Positions 14,996-22,928 of a stretch of DNA of 64,000 nucleotides are shown piece after piece; the stretch's first letter is position 1, and the number at the start of each line of letters is the position of its first letter. The notes beneath the pieces are model-generated. The model saw nothing but the letters and a program-made list of their open reading frames with translations, was not told the DNA's origin and did not search any database. The translations under genes and the position numbers were made by a program. The stretch comes from an uncultured Clostridia bacterium (GTDB lineage: Bacteria; Bacillota; Clostridia; Peptostreptococcales; Anaerovoracaceae): contig CALXIZ010000098.1 in the NCBI GenBank assembly GCA_944388495.1, positions 1-64,000 of the forward strand, given 5' to 3'.

Positions 14996-16765
14996 ATGAA
15001 TTCAGAAAATAAGAGAAGTGCGATGATCATGCGGCTGAAAGGGGCGAACTGCAAAAATTGCTACAAATGTGTCCGCGCCTGTCCGGTCAAGGCTATTTCG
15101 ATTCTGTCGGAAAAAGCAAAAATCGATGAGAAACGCTGCATTTACTGCGGACAGTGTTATCTAGTCTGTCCGCAGGACGCGAGAGATCTGCTGAGTGAAC
15201 TCGACCGGGTAAAAGCTATGATCGCAAACGGAGAAAAAGTATATATATCCATCTCATCGACATTCGGTGAATATTTCATGAATGCAAATCTCTGGCAGGT
15301 GGCGGCGGCGCTGAAAAAGCTCGGAGTGACCAGAGTGGAGGAGACGGCGATCGGAGCCATACGCGTCATGGAAGAATACGAAAAGCTGGCGGATGAGGGA
15401 GATATGAAGAATATTTTCACAAGCTTCTGCCCGTCTTCCAACTTCCTGATACAGAAATATTATCCGGAGCTGATACGTTATCTCGCTCCGGTGGATACAC
15501 CGATGGAGGCTCATGCGAAGATGATGCGCAAAGCCTACGGAGAGGATATCCGCGTCGTCACGGTGGGACCGTGTATTTCCTGTCATAAGCTGGCTGCCGT
15601 CACACAGAACGGGAGGCTGATCGATGCCTATCTCAACTTTGAGGAACTGGAACACTGGATGGAGAGCGAAGGCGTAAGAGTGACGCGGGAAGAGGACCGC
15701 GATACTGTGATGGTATCAAATTACCGTGCGCGGTATTTTGATGAAGCCGGAGGTGTGTTCCGTGCGCTGAAAGCAGACATCAAATATCATTATATGCTCT
15801 GGAATATCGACGGAGCGGGCCGTATCAAGAGTACATTCAAGGATCTCAACGATTCCATCCGCGGATATTTCATGGAGCTGGTAGGCTGTCAGAACAGCTG
15901 TCTTGGCGGACCGATCATGCGTCTGGCGGGAAAGGACACCTTCCCGGGCAAAGACCACTGGCTTTTTACCGTGAAGGATGATAACGGAGGCGGCGACCCG
16001 AATCCGTCCGAATCGGCGGAGGTTGACATCCGGAAAAAGTATATCAGCATGGATTTTTATGAACCGATGCCGACGGAAGAAGAACTGCGCGATCTTCTGG
16101 CGCTCGTCGGCAAAACGAAGAAGGAACATATGCTGGACTGCAGCGGCTGCGGATATCCGAGCTGCCGTGACAAGGCGATCGCTGTTTACCGCGGGATGGC
16201 AGATCCGTTTATGTGTATTCCTTATTCGAGAGACAAGGCAGAGGCGGAATCGAACCACCTGTTTGAATTCATGCCGAACGGTATCGTACTGACGGACAAG
16301 GAGATGAAAATCGCCGATGTCAATCCGAAAGCGCTGGAGATTCTGGGAGGAGAAAAAGAAGATTACCTGGACAAAGATGTCAGAGATATTATGCTTACTC
16401 AGTTTATCGACGACGCCCGAATGAAGGAACTCGATGTCATAAATGACGTGGTGGAGTGCGATAAACTGGATAAAGTGCTTGCCGTAACCTTCTTCCGCAT
16501 CACGAGACATCATCTCTATACGCTGGTCATCAATGATATGACGGAAGAGGCGGAAAAACGCCGCAAGGAAAGTCAGATGAGACAGGAGACGATCGACGTC
16601 GCTCAGGAAGTCGTTCAGAAACAGATGAGAATCGCACAGGAAATCGCCAGCCTGCTGGGCGAGACGACAGCGGAGACGAAGCTGGCGGTAAACCGGATGA
16701 AATCCATGCTCGTGACAGACGAAGAGGAATGGTACGAAGACGGGTGGTACAGCAATGAAAAGTAA
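14996..16765 (+). CDS. Putative sensory [FeFe]-hydrogenase with C-terminal PAS domain (HydS/HfsB-like)
   Basis: A 589-residue protein. Two [4Fe-4S] ferredoxin clusters come first (Cys 19, 22, 25, 29 and 48, 51, 54, 58), followed by an H-cluster domain. A four-Cys Fe-S module (Cys 382, 385, 390, 407; CSGCGYPSC) precedes a PAS domain (about 420-520) and a helical tail. The H-cluster motifs are divergent. The first loop is TSFCP where catalytic enzymes have TSCCP, so the proton-relay Cys is Phe144 and the ligand Cys145 is kept. The second is GPCISCHK (Cys193, with Cys196 where a Lys is usual) and the third GCQNSC (Cys298, Cys302). The PAS domain and this divergence fit group C hydrogenases, thought to sense H2 or redox state rather than produce H2. 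The downstream phosphatase overlaps by 11 bases. Confidence 0.88.
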   Translation: MNSENKRSAMIMRLKGANCKNCYKCVRACPVKAISILSEKAKIDEKRCIYCGQCYLVCPQDARDLLSELDRVKAMIANGEKVYISISSTFGEYFMNANLWQVAAALKKLGVTRVEETAIGAIRVMEEYEKLADEGDMKNIFTSFCPSSNFLIQKYYPELIRYLAPVDTPMEAHAKMMRKAYGEDIRVVTVGPCISCHKLAAVTQNGRLIDAYLNFEELEHWMESEGVRVTREEDRDTVMVSNYRARYFDEAGGVFRALKADIKYHYMLWNIDGAGRIKSTFKDLNDSIRGYFMELVGCQNSCLGGPIMRLAGKDTFPGKDHWLFTVKDDNGGGDPNPSESAEVDIRKKYISMDFYEPMPTEEELRDLLALVGKTKKEHMLDCSGCGYPSCRDKAIAVYRGMADPFMCIPYSRDKAEAESNHLFEFMPNGIVLTDKEMKIADVNPKALEILGGEKEDYLDKDVRDIMLTQFIDDARMKELDVINDVVECDKLDKVLAVTFFRITRHHLYTLVINDMTEEAEKRRKESQMRQETIDVAQEVVQKQMRIAQEIASLLGETTAETKLAVNRMKSMLVTDEEEWYEDGWYSNEK

Positions 16766-17945
16766 CAGTTTTTATGTTGACATCTACAGTCAGAGCCTTC
16801 TGAAAAAAGGAGAGGAACTCTGCGGCGATATGGTCAACGTCATACGCCGGCCGGATGAAACGATTCTCGTGCTGGCGGACGGTATGGGCAGCGGAGTCAA
16901 GGCGAATATTCTGGCCACGCTTACCAGCAAGATCATCTCCACACTCATGATAGGAAACGCGGGGATCGACGAATGTGTCGAGACGATTTCGGAGACGCTT
17001 CCTGTCTGCCGGGAGCGGGGAATCGCCTATTCAACTTTTACCATCGTCAGAGTAAAAAATGACGGCGAGGTCTATACGGCAGAATTTGACGGACCGGAGT
17101 TTGTCATGCTGCGCAACGGCGTCCTGGATGAGCCTGAAAAAAAGATGCGCGTTATCAGCGGCAAGGAAGTCTGGGAGTCTCATTTTTATGCCGAGCCGGA
17201 AGACATGATCGTCTCTTTTTCCGACGGCGTCATTCATGCCGGAATCGGACGCCTGATCAATCTGGGATGGAAGCGTGTCAATGTCATGGAGTTTATCCAG
17301 CGAAATTACCATATGAAAATGTCTGCGCGGACGATGACGAGAGATCTGCTGGAGGTGTGCAATCATCTGTACGAAGGGGAGCCCGGAGACGATACGACGG
17401 TGGCGACAGTGCGTATCATGCCGAGGACGACGACGAGAGTCATGGTGGGACCGGCATCCAGCGCCGAGATGGATCACGAACAGGTGCGCACGCTGATGTC
17501 GGCTTCGGGGCGCAAAATCGTCTGCGGCGGGACGACGTCGCAGATCGTAGCCCGGGAGCTGGGAAAAAAGATCGACGTCGATCTGAAATATTACGATGCG
17601 GAGATTCCGCCGATCGCTTATATTGAAGGAGTGGATCTGGTTACAGAGGGAATCCTGACGCTTTCGGCGGCAGAAAAGCTGATGGAAGCCTGCCGCAGAG
17701 AGTACGGCAGCAATGTGAAATCAGAGGAACCGGTCGATCTGGAGAAAAAGGACGGAGCGACGAAACTGGTGAAAATGCTGGTGCAGGACTGCACCGATAT
17801 CGTCTTCATGATGGGACAGGCGGACAATCCGGCTCATCAGAAGATCGATGCGCCGATCAACCTCAGCATAAAGGTGAGAATCGTACAGCATATGGCAGAA
17901 CTTCTGGACGAAATGGGGAAAAAATCCAGAATAGAATATTACTGA
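16755..17945 (+). CDS. SpoIIE-family (PP2C-type) serine phosphatase of the hydrogenase operon
   Basis: A 396-residue protein whose first ~225 residues form a SpoIIE/PP2C domain: CGDMVN (Asp25), LADGMGSG (Asp42), SFSDGVIHAG and GEPGDDTTVATV supply the metal-binding aspartates. The remaining ~170 residues (from VGPASSAEMDHEQ) are conserved-looking but unrecognised; they contain CGGTTSQIVARELGKKI and could bind a partner. Such phosphatases act on anti-sigma-factor antagonists or other phosphoproteins. It overlaps the hydrogenase gene by 11 bases, implying translational coupling and an output module: hydrogenase senses, phosphatase relays. No kinase or STAS partner is adjacent, so the target is unknown. 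Confidence 0.87.
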   Translation: MKSNSFYVDIYSQSLLKKGEELCGDMVNVIRRPDETILVLADGMGSGVKANILATLTSKIISTLMIGNAGIDECVETISETLPVCRERGIAYSTFTIVRVKNDGEVYTAEFDGPEFVMLRNGVLDEPEKKMRVISGKEVWESHFYAEPEDMIVSFSDGVIHAGIGRLINLGWKRVNVMEFIQRNYHMKMSARTMTRDLLEVCNHLYEGEPGDDTTVATVRIMPRTTTRVMVGPASSAEMDHEQVRTLMSASGRKIVCGGTTSQIVARELGKKIDVDLKYYDAEIPPIAYIEGVDLVTEGILTLSAAEKLMEACRREYGSNVKSEEPVDLEKKDGATKLVKMLVQDCTDIVFMMGQADNPAHQKIDAPINLSIKVRIVQHMAELLDEMGKKSRIEYY

Positions 17946-18127
17946 AATGCAATATTATGAAAAAGGGGCAAGATGAGATCCGACCTTACAGGGATAACTG
18001 AAAACGGCAGAGACAGGCAGGTGCTGCTGCGGCGGCACCTGTCTCCGGTTTGTGCGCCCGCCGGCAATCCCGTCAGTATCTGCCCGCATTCTCTCTGTCA
18101 ATCGTCCTCCCGCTGTACCCCGGCTGC

Positions 18128-18376
18128 TTATCGGCCGAACAGCCCTTTTTTCTCCCAGGGTTCTTTCCGGATTTCTCCTGCGTCATAGCCGGTGGCGGAA
18201 ATAGCCGAGCACAGAGCCTCCTCGTCCAGCTCCGTCTCTGCGATCACTGTAGTCTCCTTTTTTCTTCGGGAGGAGGTGACCTTTCTGACCGGAAAAGCCC
18301 TGCGCACCGCATCGTTCACATGGCTTTCGCACATGCCGCACATCATGCCGTCCACCCGGATCGTGTACTTCCACAT
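18128..18376 (-). CDS. Heavy-metal-associated (HMA) domain protein, CopZ-like
   Basis: An 82-residue single HMA domain: MWKYTIRVDGMMCGMCESHV carries the metal-binding MxCxxC motif (Cys13, Cys16), and TAETELDEEALCSAI-like sequence matches the second half of the ferredoxin-like fold. Such proteins shuttle Cu(I) or other soft metals to P-type ATPases or repressors. The start at 18376 is chosen because AGGAGGAACAGATA precedes it; an upstream ATG at 18427 is not supported. The C-terminus (EPWEKKGLFGR) is basic. No copA or csoR is adjacent. The Met-Cys-Gly-Met-Cys core is slightly unusual compared with the common MTCxxC. A perfect inverted repeat about 55 bases upstream is a likely operator. Confidence 0.85.
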   Translation of the reverse strand: MWKYTIRVDGMMCGMCESHVNDAVRRAFPVRKVTSSRRKKETTVIAETELDEEALCSAISATGYDAGEIRKEPWEKKGLFGR

Positions 18377-18428
18377 TATCTGTTCCTCCTGACATTTAAA
18401 ATGAGGTGATGTTATAAGTTTGTACATG

Positions 18429-18444
18429 GTTAGTAATAACTAAC
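18429..18444. promoter_or_regulatory. Perfect inverted repeat, candidate operator of the HMA gene
   Basis: GTTAGT-AATA-ACTAAC is a perfect 6-bp inverted repeat. It lies about 53 bases upstream of the HMA-domain start codon in a short AT-rich region, where a metal-responsive repressor such as a DtxR/MntR-type protein could bind. The regulator class is a guess from the TTAG...CTAA shape. Confidence 0.5.
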
Positions 18445-18511
18445 TTTAAAAATTATAGCGTATCCTGCGTTGACTGTCAAGGAACGAAACGATACAGGGC
18501 GGGAAATCCAT

Positions 18512-18692
18512 TCGCTCATCTGCGTCCTTCGGACTGGATTCGCGGGGTATCACAGTAGCGGTGAGCCTCTAAGCTCCCGCTGCGTCTGTTTTATTTGTTC
18601 TTACGACTTGCGGTTCGCTAAGAGGTCGTCGCATACGTGATACCGTCCGCTCATCTGCGTCCTTCGGACTGGATTCGCGGGGTATCACAGTA
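18512..18692 (-). repeat. Structured intergenic repeat, copy B (inverted relative to copy A)
   Basis: Reading the minus strand from 18692, the two-unit composite of copy A is reproduced with the same 135-bp period and roughly 15 base differences over about 180 bases by eye. GTGATACC (18688-18681), GGTATCAC (18644-18637) and GTGATACC (18553-18546) are all kept, so the same alternative hairpins can form. Within copy B both units read CCAGTCCG where both units of copy A read CCGGCCCG, so units resemble their neighbour more than their counterpart. The first unit starts abruptly at TACTGTG after a T-run. Copy B lies between the HMA gene and the Lrp gene. Confidence 0.85.
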
Positions 18693-18720
18693 AAAAATCG
18701 GTGTAATATGCCGTTTTGCA

Positions 18721-18748
18721 TTGCATTTTTATTCCGATATGGTACAAT
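18721..18748 (+). promoter_or_regulatory. Candidate promoter of the Lrp/AsnC gene
   Basis: TTGCAT (18721-18726) and TACAAT (18743-18748) with a 16-base spacer lie about 145 bases before the Lrp start. The remaining part of 18377-18891 holds the operator-like inverted repeat and copy B of the structured repeat. Confidence 0.4.
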
Positions 18749-18891
18749 TGATTGAAATTGTGTTGCGGCTTTGACCGTATTTTTTTTAGTGCGGACAGAA
18801 CGGATCCTGCGGGGAGAAGAAGATTATGATCTCTGCGGCCTGCCGATCTGCAGAATTTCGAATTTTTTAGTCCGGAGGGAATGAATTATAA

Positions 18892-19341
18892 ATGGACGTC
18901 ATTGATGTAAAGATTTTAGAAGTATTACAGGAAAATTCAAGGGTATCGATCTCAGAGCTGAGCCGGAAGGTCAATCTTTCGCTGTCGGCCGTGAGTGAAA
19001 GACTGAAAAAGCTGGAAAATTCCAATATTATCAGCAAATACACCGTGATTCTCGATCCGAAGCTTCTGGGCAAAGATCTGTCGGTAATGATCAGCATCGG
19101 TCTTGAATCCACGTCGCAGACACAGGCATTCCTTGATTTTGTGGATTCGGAACCGGAGATTCTGGAGTGTCACTATATAACGGGCGAATATGATTATATG
19201 CTGAAGGTGACGACGACAAACACGCATACTCTGGAGATGATCATGAACCGGATCAAGAGTTTTCACGGTATCAAGCGCACACAGACGAATGTCATTCTGT
19301 CGACGACGAAGCAGCTGCACAGCGTTTCGCCGGTACTGTAG
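18892..19341 (+). CDS. Lrp/AsnC-family transcriptional regulator
   Basis: A 149-residue protein of standard Lrp size. The N-terminal HTH runs over about residues 1-50 (MDVIDVKILEVLQENSRVSISELS, then LSLSAVSERLKKLENSNII), followed by an alpha/beta RAM domain with CHYITGEYDYMLKVTTTN, the usual effector-binding and oligomerisation signature. Members respond to amino acids and control their metabolism or transport. GGAGGG lies 12 bases before the ATG, somewhat far; another ATG at 18881 is out of frame. The tadA gene starts 9 bases after the stop, so the two are probably cotranscribed. Targets are not evident. Confidence 0.93.
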   Translation: MDVIDVKILEVLQENSRVSISELSRKVNLSLSAVSERLKKLENSNIISKYTVILDPKLLGKDLSVMISIGLESTSQTQAFLDFVDSEPEILECHYITGEYDYMLKVTTTNTHTLEMIMNRIKSFHGIKRTQTNVILSTTKQLHSVSPVL

Positions 19342-19349
19342 AAGAGAAG

Positions 19350-19817
19350 ATGATGAGAGAGGACGATACGGCTCAGCGTTTCATGGCGGAAGCGCTGAGT
19401 CTTGCCCGTCAGGCGGCAGAAGCGGGAGAGGTTCCGGTGGGGGCGGTAATCGTCCGCGGCGGAGCAGTCATCGCACGTGCCGCAAACAGGACGGAAGAAA
19501 AGAAAGATCCCACGGCTCATGCGGAAATGCTGGCCATCGGAGAAGCTCTGAAGGCGGTCGGCGGCTGGAGGCTGACCGGCTGCGACATGTATGTGACACT
19601 GGAGCCCTGCGCCATGTGCGCCGGCGCCATTGTTCACGCTAGAATACAGAATCTTTATATCGGGACGGAGGATCCGAAGACGGGAGCCTGCGGATCTGTT
19701 CTGGACATCACGGGAGATACCCGCCTGAATCACCAGCCTCATGTGGAGAAGGGGATTCTGAGGGAGGAATGCTCCGATTTATTGAAATGTTTTTTCAGAC
19801 AGCTGAGGAGGAAATGA
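19350..19817 (+). CDS. tadA: tRNA-specific adenosine deaminase
   Basis: A 155-residue cytidine-deaminase-fold enzyme with the zinc and catalytic residues in AHAEM (His57, Glu59) and PCAMC (Cys87, Cys90). TadA converts A34 to inosine in tRNA-Arg(ACG), enabling decoding of several CGN codons. The subfamily signature GWRLTGCDMYVTLEPCAMCAG and NHQPHVEKGILREECSDLLKCFF at the end are typical. Two adjacent ATG codons (19350 and 19353) could start it. Nine bases after the Lrp gene and 3 before the next one, so it is in the middle of an operon. Confidence 0.95.
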   Translation: MMREDDTAQRFMAEALSLARQAAEAGEVPVGAVIVRGGAVIARAANRTEEKKDPTAHAEMLAIGEALKAVGGWRLTGCDMYVTLEPCAMCAGAIVHARIQNLYIGTEDPKTGACGSVLDITGDTRLNHQPHVEKGILREECSDLLKCFFRQLRRK

Positions 19818-19820
19818 TAT

Positions 19821-20558
19821 ATGAAGCGATTTGCAGGCATCGTAATGACGGCGATTCTGCTCACAGTAATATGCGTCATGCCGGTGAGCGCCGCGGACTT
19901 TGAGCTGAAGGATTCAAACCCGGAACAGGGATACGAAAAGGTCGAAGTCAGCAACGTCATGATCAAACTGTTTTTCAGTGAAAATGTGTCGGAGGAAGCG
20001 ACACAGACGGCGAACGAAGGTAAAATTTCGATGAAGGACAGTTCCGGAAAAGATGTGAAATTTACTGTGATTTACGACAGTAAGGATGCGTCAAAGATCA
20101 GTCTGCTGGTGGACGGTGACCTGCAGGAGGAAGAAAAGTATACAGTAGAAGTAGACGGAAGTCTCGTATCTGATACCGGAAGCATGCTGGGAGAAAATGA
20201 GGAACTCAGTTTTTCCACCAAAAAAAGAGATTCCGGAGCAGGATATCTGCTGCTGATGTTTCTGATGATCATCGTCATGATGGTCATGACCTTCCGTGAT
20301 CAGAAGAAAAAGATGATGGAAGGCGATATGGACCCGCTGGCGGGGATCAATACCAATCCGTACAAACTGGCAAAGGAAAAAAATATCAGTGTTCAGGAAG
20401 CTGTAAAGCTGATAAACGAAGAAAAGGCAAAAGCGCTGAAAAAAGCCGAAAAGATGAATAAAAAAGCCGGAGCGCAGGAAGAAGACGAAGAAGAGGAGAC
20501 CGCAGAGGAGAAGGTCTACCGGGTGAAGACGAAGCGCGTGGTAAAGCGGAAGAAATAG
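19821..20558 (+). CDS. Exported Ig-like (SbsA/CopC-like) domain protein with membrane anchor
   Basis: A 245-residue protein. A signal peptide (about 1-24, ending VSAAD) precedes one Ig-like domain to about residue 132 (NPEQGYEKVEVSNVMIKLFFSENV resembles bacterial Ig-like/CopC beginnings). A membrane helix follows at about 140-156 (GYLLLMFLMIIVMMVMTF), and then a cytoplasmic tail with NPYKLAKEKNISVQEAVKLI, a Lys/Ala-rich helix and an acidic run before a basic end (KTKRVVKRKK). The topology is thus one outside domain linked to a long inside helix. The function is not known to me; its neighbours tadA and glnS point to a cotranscribed housekeeping operon rather than a pathway. Confidence 0.75.
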   Translation: MKRFAGIVMTAILLTVICVMPVSAADFELKDSNPEQGYEKVEVSNVMIKLFFSENVSEEATQTANEGKISMKDSSGKDVKFTVIYDSKDASKISLLVDGDLQEEEKYTVEVDGSLVSDTGSMLGENEELSFSTKKRDSGAGYLLLMFLMIIVMMVMTFRDQKKKMMEGDMDPLAGINTNPYKLAKEKNISVQEAVKLINEEKAKALKKAEKMNKKAGAQEEDEEEETAEEKVYRVKTKRVVKRKK

Positions 20559-20587
20559 ATCGGAAAAACAGGAGGAAAAGGACGTAA

Positions 20588-22273
20588 ATGGCGGAAGAAA
20601 AAAAACCGGAAATGAAGCCGGCAGAGGAAAAGACGGAAAGAGAGAGCGTCAACTTTATTCACAGTATCATAGAGAAAGATATCAGAGAGCATTTCTACGA
20701 CAGATCGATTACGACCAGATTTCCGCCGGAGCCGAACGGATATCTGCACATCGGTCATGCGAAATCGATCTGCCTGAATTTTACGACAGCGGCGAAGTAC
20801 GGCGGAAAGTGCAACCTGCGCTTTGACGATACAAATCCTGTCAAAGAGGACACGGAATACGTGGAATCCATTCAGGAGGATGTGAAATGGCTTGGATTCG
20901 ACTGGGATGAGACTCGTTTTGCTTCCGATTATTTCGATACGATGTACGAATGTGCCAGGAAGCTCATCCGCAGGGGAAAGGCTTTTGTCTGCGGCCTCAA
21001 TGCAGAGCAGATGAAAGAATACCGGGGCACTCTGACGGAGCCGGGCAGAGAAAGTCCGTACCGCAACAGAAGCGTCGAAGAAAATCTCCGGCTGTTTGAG
21101 GAGATGAAAGAGGGCAGATATGCCGACGGCGAGATGGTGCTGAGAGCGAAGATCGACATGTCCTCTCCGAACATGAACATGAGAGATCCTATCCTCTATC
21201 GCATCGCGCATGCGGAGCATCACAACACGGGAACGAAATGGTGTGTTTATCCGATGTATGATTTCGCGCATCCTATAGAAGATGCCATCGAAGGTGTGAC
21301 ACATTCGATCTGTACTATGGAATTTGAGGATCACAGACCTCTTTACGACTGGGTTCTGCGCGAGACGGAGTGGGTACAGCCGCCGAAGCAGATCGAATTT
21401 GCCCGTCTCAATGTGACGAATACGCTGATGAGCAAACGTCTGCTGAAGAAGCTGGTCGATGAGGGCAAAGTGGAAAGCTGGGACGATCCGCGCATGCCTA
21501 CGATTTCGGGGCTGCGCAGAAGAGGATATACGCCGGAGGCGATCCGGGATTTCTGCGAACGCATCGGTGTGGCGAAGTCGAACAGCACCGTCGATGTAGG
21601 ACTGCTGGAAAACTGCATCCGCGAGGATCTGCAGCCGAAAGTGGAGAGCCGCAACGTCATCTTCGATCCGATCAAAGTCATCCTCACAAATTATCCTGAG
21701 GAACAGACAGAGGAATGCGAGCTGGAAAATAATAAGGAAAATGAAAGCCTCGGTACGAGAAATGTGCCGTTTTCCCGCGAGCTGTATGTGGAACGCGAAG
21801 ATTTTATGGAAAATCCCGTAAAAAAATATTTCCGCCTCTTCCCCGGAAATGAGGTCCGCCTGAAGGGTGCGTACTTCATCACCTGCAATGACTTTAAAAA
21901 GGACGAAGACGGAAAAGTCACCGAGCTGTACTGCACTTATGATCCGCAGACGCGCAGCGGTTCCGGATTTGAAGGCAGAAAGGTCAAGGGAACGATTCAC
22001 TGGGTGGATGCGAAGACAGCGGTACCTGTCACGGTGCGGGACTTCGGATACCTGCTGAAGACAGATGAGAACGGAGAAGAAGTGGAAAATCCGGACACTC
22101 TGACGATTCATCACGGTTTTGCGGAACCTTCCATTCTGCAGTCCGAGCCGGGAACACGCTATCAGTTCTTCCGCCACGGCTATTATGCGGAAGATACGAA
22201 GCTCAGCAGTCCGCAGGAGAAGGTTTTCAATCAGATCGTCGGACTGAAAAGCTCCTGGAAGCCGAAAAAATAG
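20588..22273 (+). CDS. glnS: Glutaminyl-tRNA synthetase
   Basis: A 561-residue class I synthetase. [15 protein letters not shown] near the N-terminus carries the HIGH motif, and [11 protein letters not shown] is the KMSKS equivalent. The C-terminal part with [20 protein letters not shown] is the anticodon-binding beta-barrel region of GlnRS. It charges tRNA-Gln directly, so this organism need not rely only on the GatCAB route. Length is normal. AGGAGG lies 12 bases before the ATG. Last gene of the Lrp-tadA-Ig-glnS run; a terminator follows at 22329. No T-box leader is visible. Confidence 0.95.
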   Translation: MAEEKKPEMKPAEEKTERESVNFIHSIIEKDIREHFYDRSITTRFPPEPNGYLHIGHAKSICLNFTTAAKYGGKCNLRFDDTNPVKEDTEYVESIQEDVKWLGFDWDETRFASDYFDTMYECARKLIRRGKAFVCGLNAEQMKEYRGTLTEPGRESPYRNRSVEENLRLFEEMKEGRYADGEMVLRAKIDMSSPNMNMRDPILYRIAHAEHHNTGTKWCVYPMYDFAHPIEDAIEGVTHSICTMEFEDHRPLYDWVLRETEWVQPPKQIEFARLNVTNTLMSKRLLKKLVDEGKVESWDDPRMPTISGLRRRGYTPEAIRDFCERIGVAKSNSTVDVGLLENCIREDLQPKVESRNVIFDPIKVILTNYPEEQTEECELENNKENESLGTRNVPFSRELYVEREDFMENPVKKYFRLFPGNEVRLKGAYFITCNDFKKDEDGKVTELYCTYDPQTRSGSGFEGRKVKGTIHWVDAKTAVPVTVRDFGYLLKTDENGEEVENPDTLTIHHGFAEPSILQSEPGTRYQFFRHGYYAEDTKLSSPQEKVFNQIVGLKSSWKPKK

Positions 22274-22328
22274 AGCGGCAGAAAAAAGAAAAAACGGCAG
22301 CCGGCCGGAGCCGGCGGAATAATAAGAA

Positions 22329-22370
22329 AGAGAAGGCTTTCCGATATGCGGTGAAGACCTTCTCTTTTTT
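22329..22370 (+). terminator. Terminator of glnS
   Basis: AGAGAAGG (22329-22336) pairs with CCTTCTCT (22358-22365) over a 21-base loop, followed by TTTTT. Lies directly before the convergent phosphatase stop codon. Confidence 0.75.
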
Positions 22371-22374
22371 CTCG

Positions 22375-22836
22375 TTATTTCATGCTTCCTTCTATGTAAT
22401 TCATCAGAGCGAGGCAGCCCTCCAGGATATCGTCGTAGGCTTTCTGAAAATTACCTGTATACCACGGATCGGCAATATCGCGGGGCTGATCCGAAAAATC
22501 GAGGAGGCGGTGAACTTTTCCTTCGTGATCGCCGGGAAAAATCCGCAGAATATTGCGTACATTTGTCTCCTCCATGCCGATGATATAGTCGTAGAGATCG
22601 TAATCGCGGGGTTCCAGCAGTTCGGCGGTTTTACCTTCGCAGGAAATTCCCTTTGCGGCGAGCAGATCTCTGACCGGAGGATAAACCGGGTTTCCGAGTT
22701 CCTCGCGGCTGGTGGCCTTCGACGCAGTATAAAAGCGGTCTTTCACACCCCTCTTTTCCGCCAGATCGCGGAAGACGAATTCTGCCATAGGGGAACGGCA
22801 GATGTTGCCGTGGCAGACAAACAGTAATTTTATCAT
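22375..22836 (-). CDS. Low-molecular-weight protein-tyrosine phosphatase
   Basis: A 153-residue LMW-PTP. The P-loop VCHGNICRSPM (catalytic Cys8, Arg14) lies at the N-terminus, and the general-acid Asp is in IADPWYTGNF near residue 125. These cytosolic enzymes dephosphorylate tyrosine (sometimes arginine) residues, in Bacillota often on capsule or stress proteins. No BY-kinase neighbour is present. The start at 22836 is chosen because homology begins at MIKLLFVCHGN and GAGGAATTC precedes it; the 14 extra upstream codons are unlikely. Convergent with glnS and upstream of nothing obvious. Confidence 0.92.
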   Translation of the reverse strand: MIKLLFVCHGNICRSPMAEFVFRDLAEKRGVKDRFYTASKATSREELGNPVYPPVRDLLAAKGISCEGKTAELLEPRDYDLYDYIIGMEETNVRNILRIFPGDHEGKVHRLLDFSDQPRDIADPWYTGNFQKAYDDILEGCLALMNYIEGSMK

Positions 22837-22928
22837 GTTGAATTCCTCCTCATATATTATAACCGGATATCTCCGCAAATAAAAAACGGGCCGTTTGTAA
22901 ATCGGATGAGAGACAGGCTTTTTTTCAT

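Noticed and set aside
18011-18044. Hairpin after the SpoIIE-type phosphatase gene as a terminator
   Set aside because: Two alternative 7-bp pairings exist (AGACAGG/CCTGTCT and CAGGTGC/GCACCTG), but no T-run follows, so termination is not supported.
20516-22177. A 553-codon open frame antisense to glnS
   Set aside because: No motif, no ribosome site, and glnS is unmistakable on the other strand.
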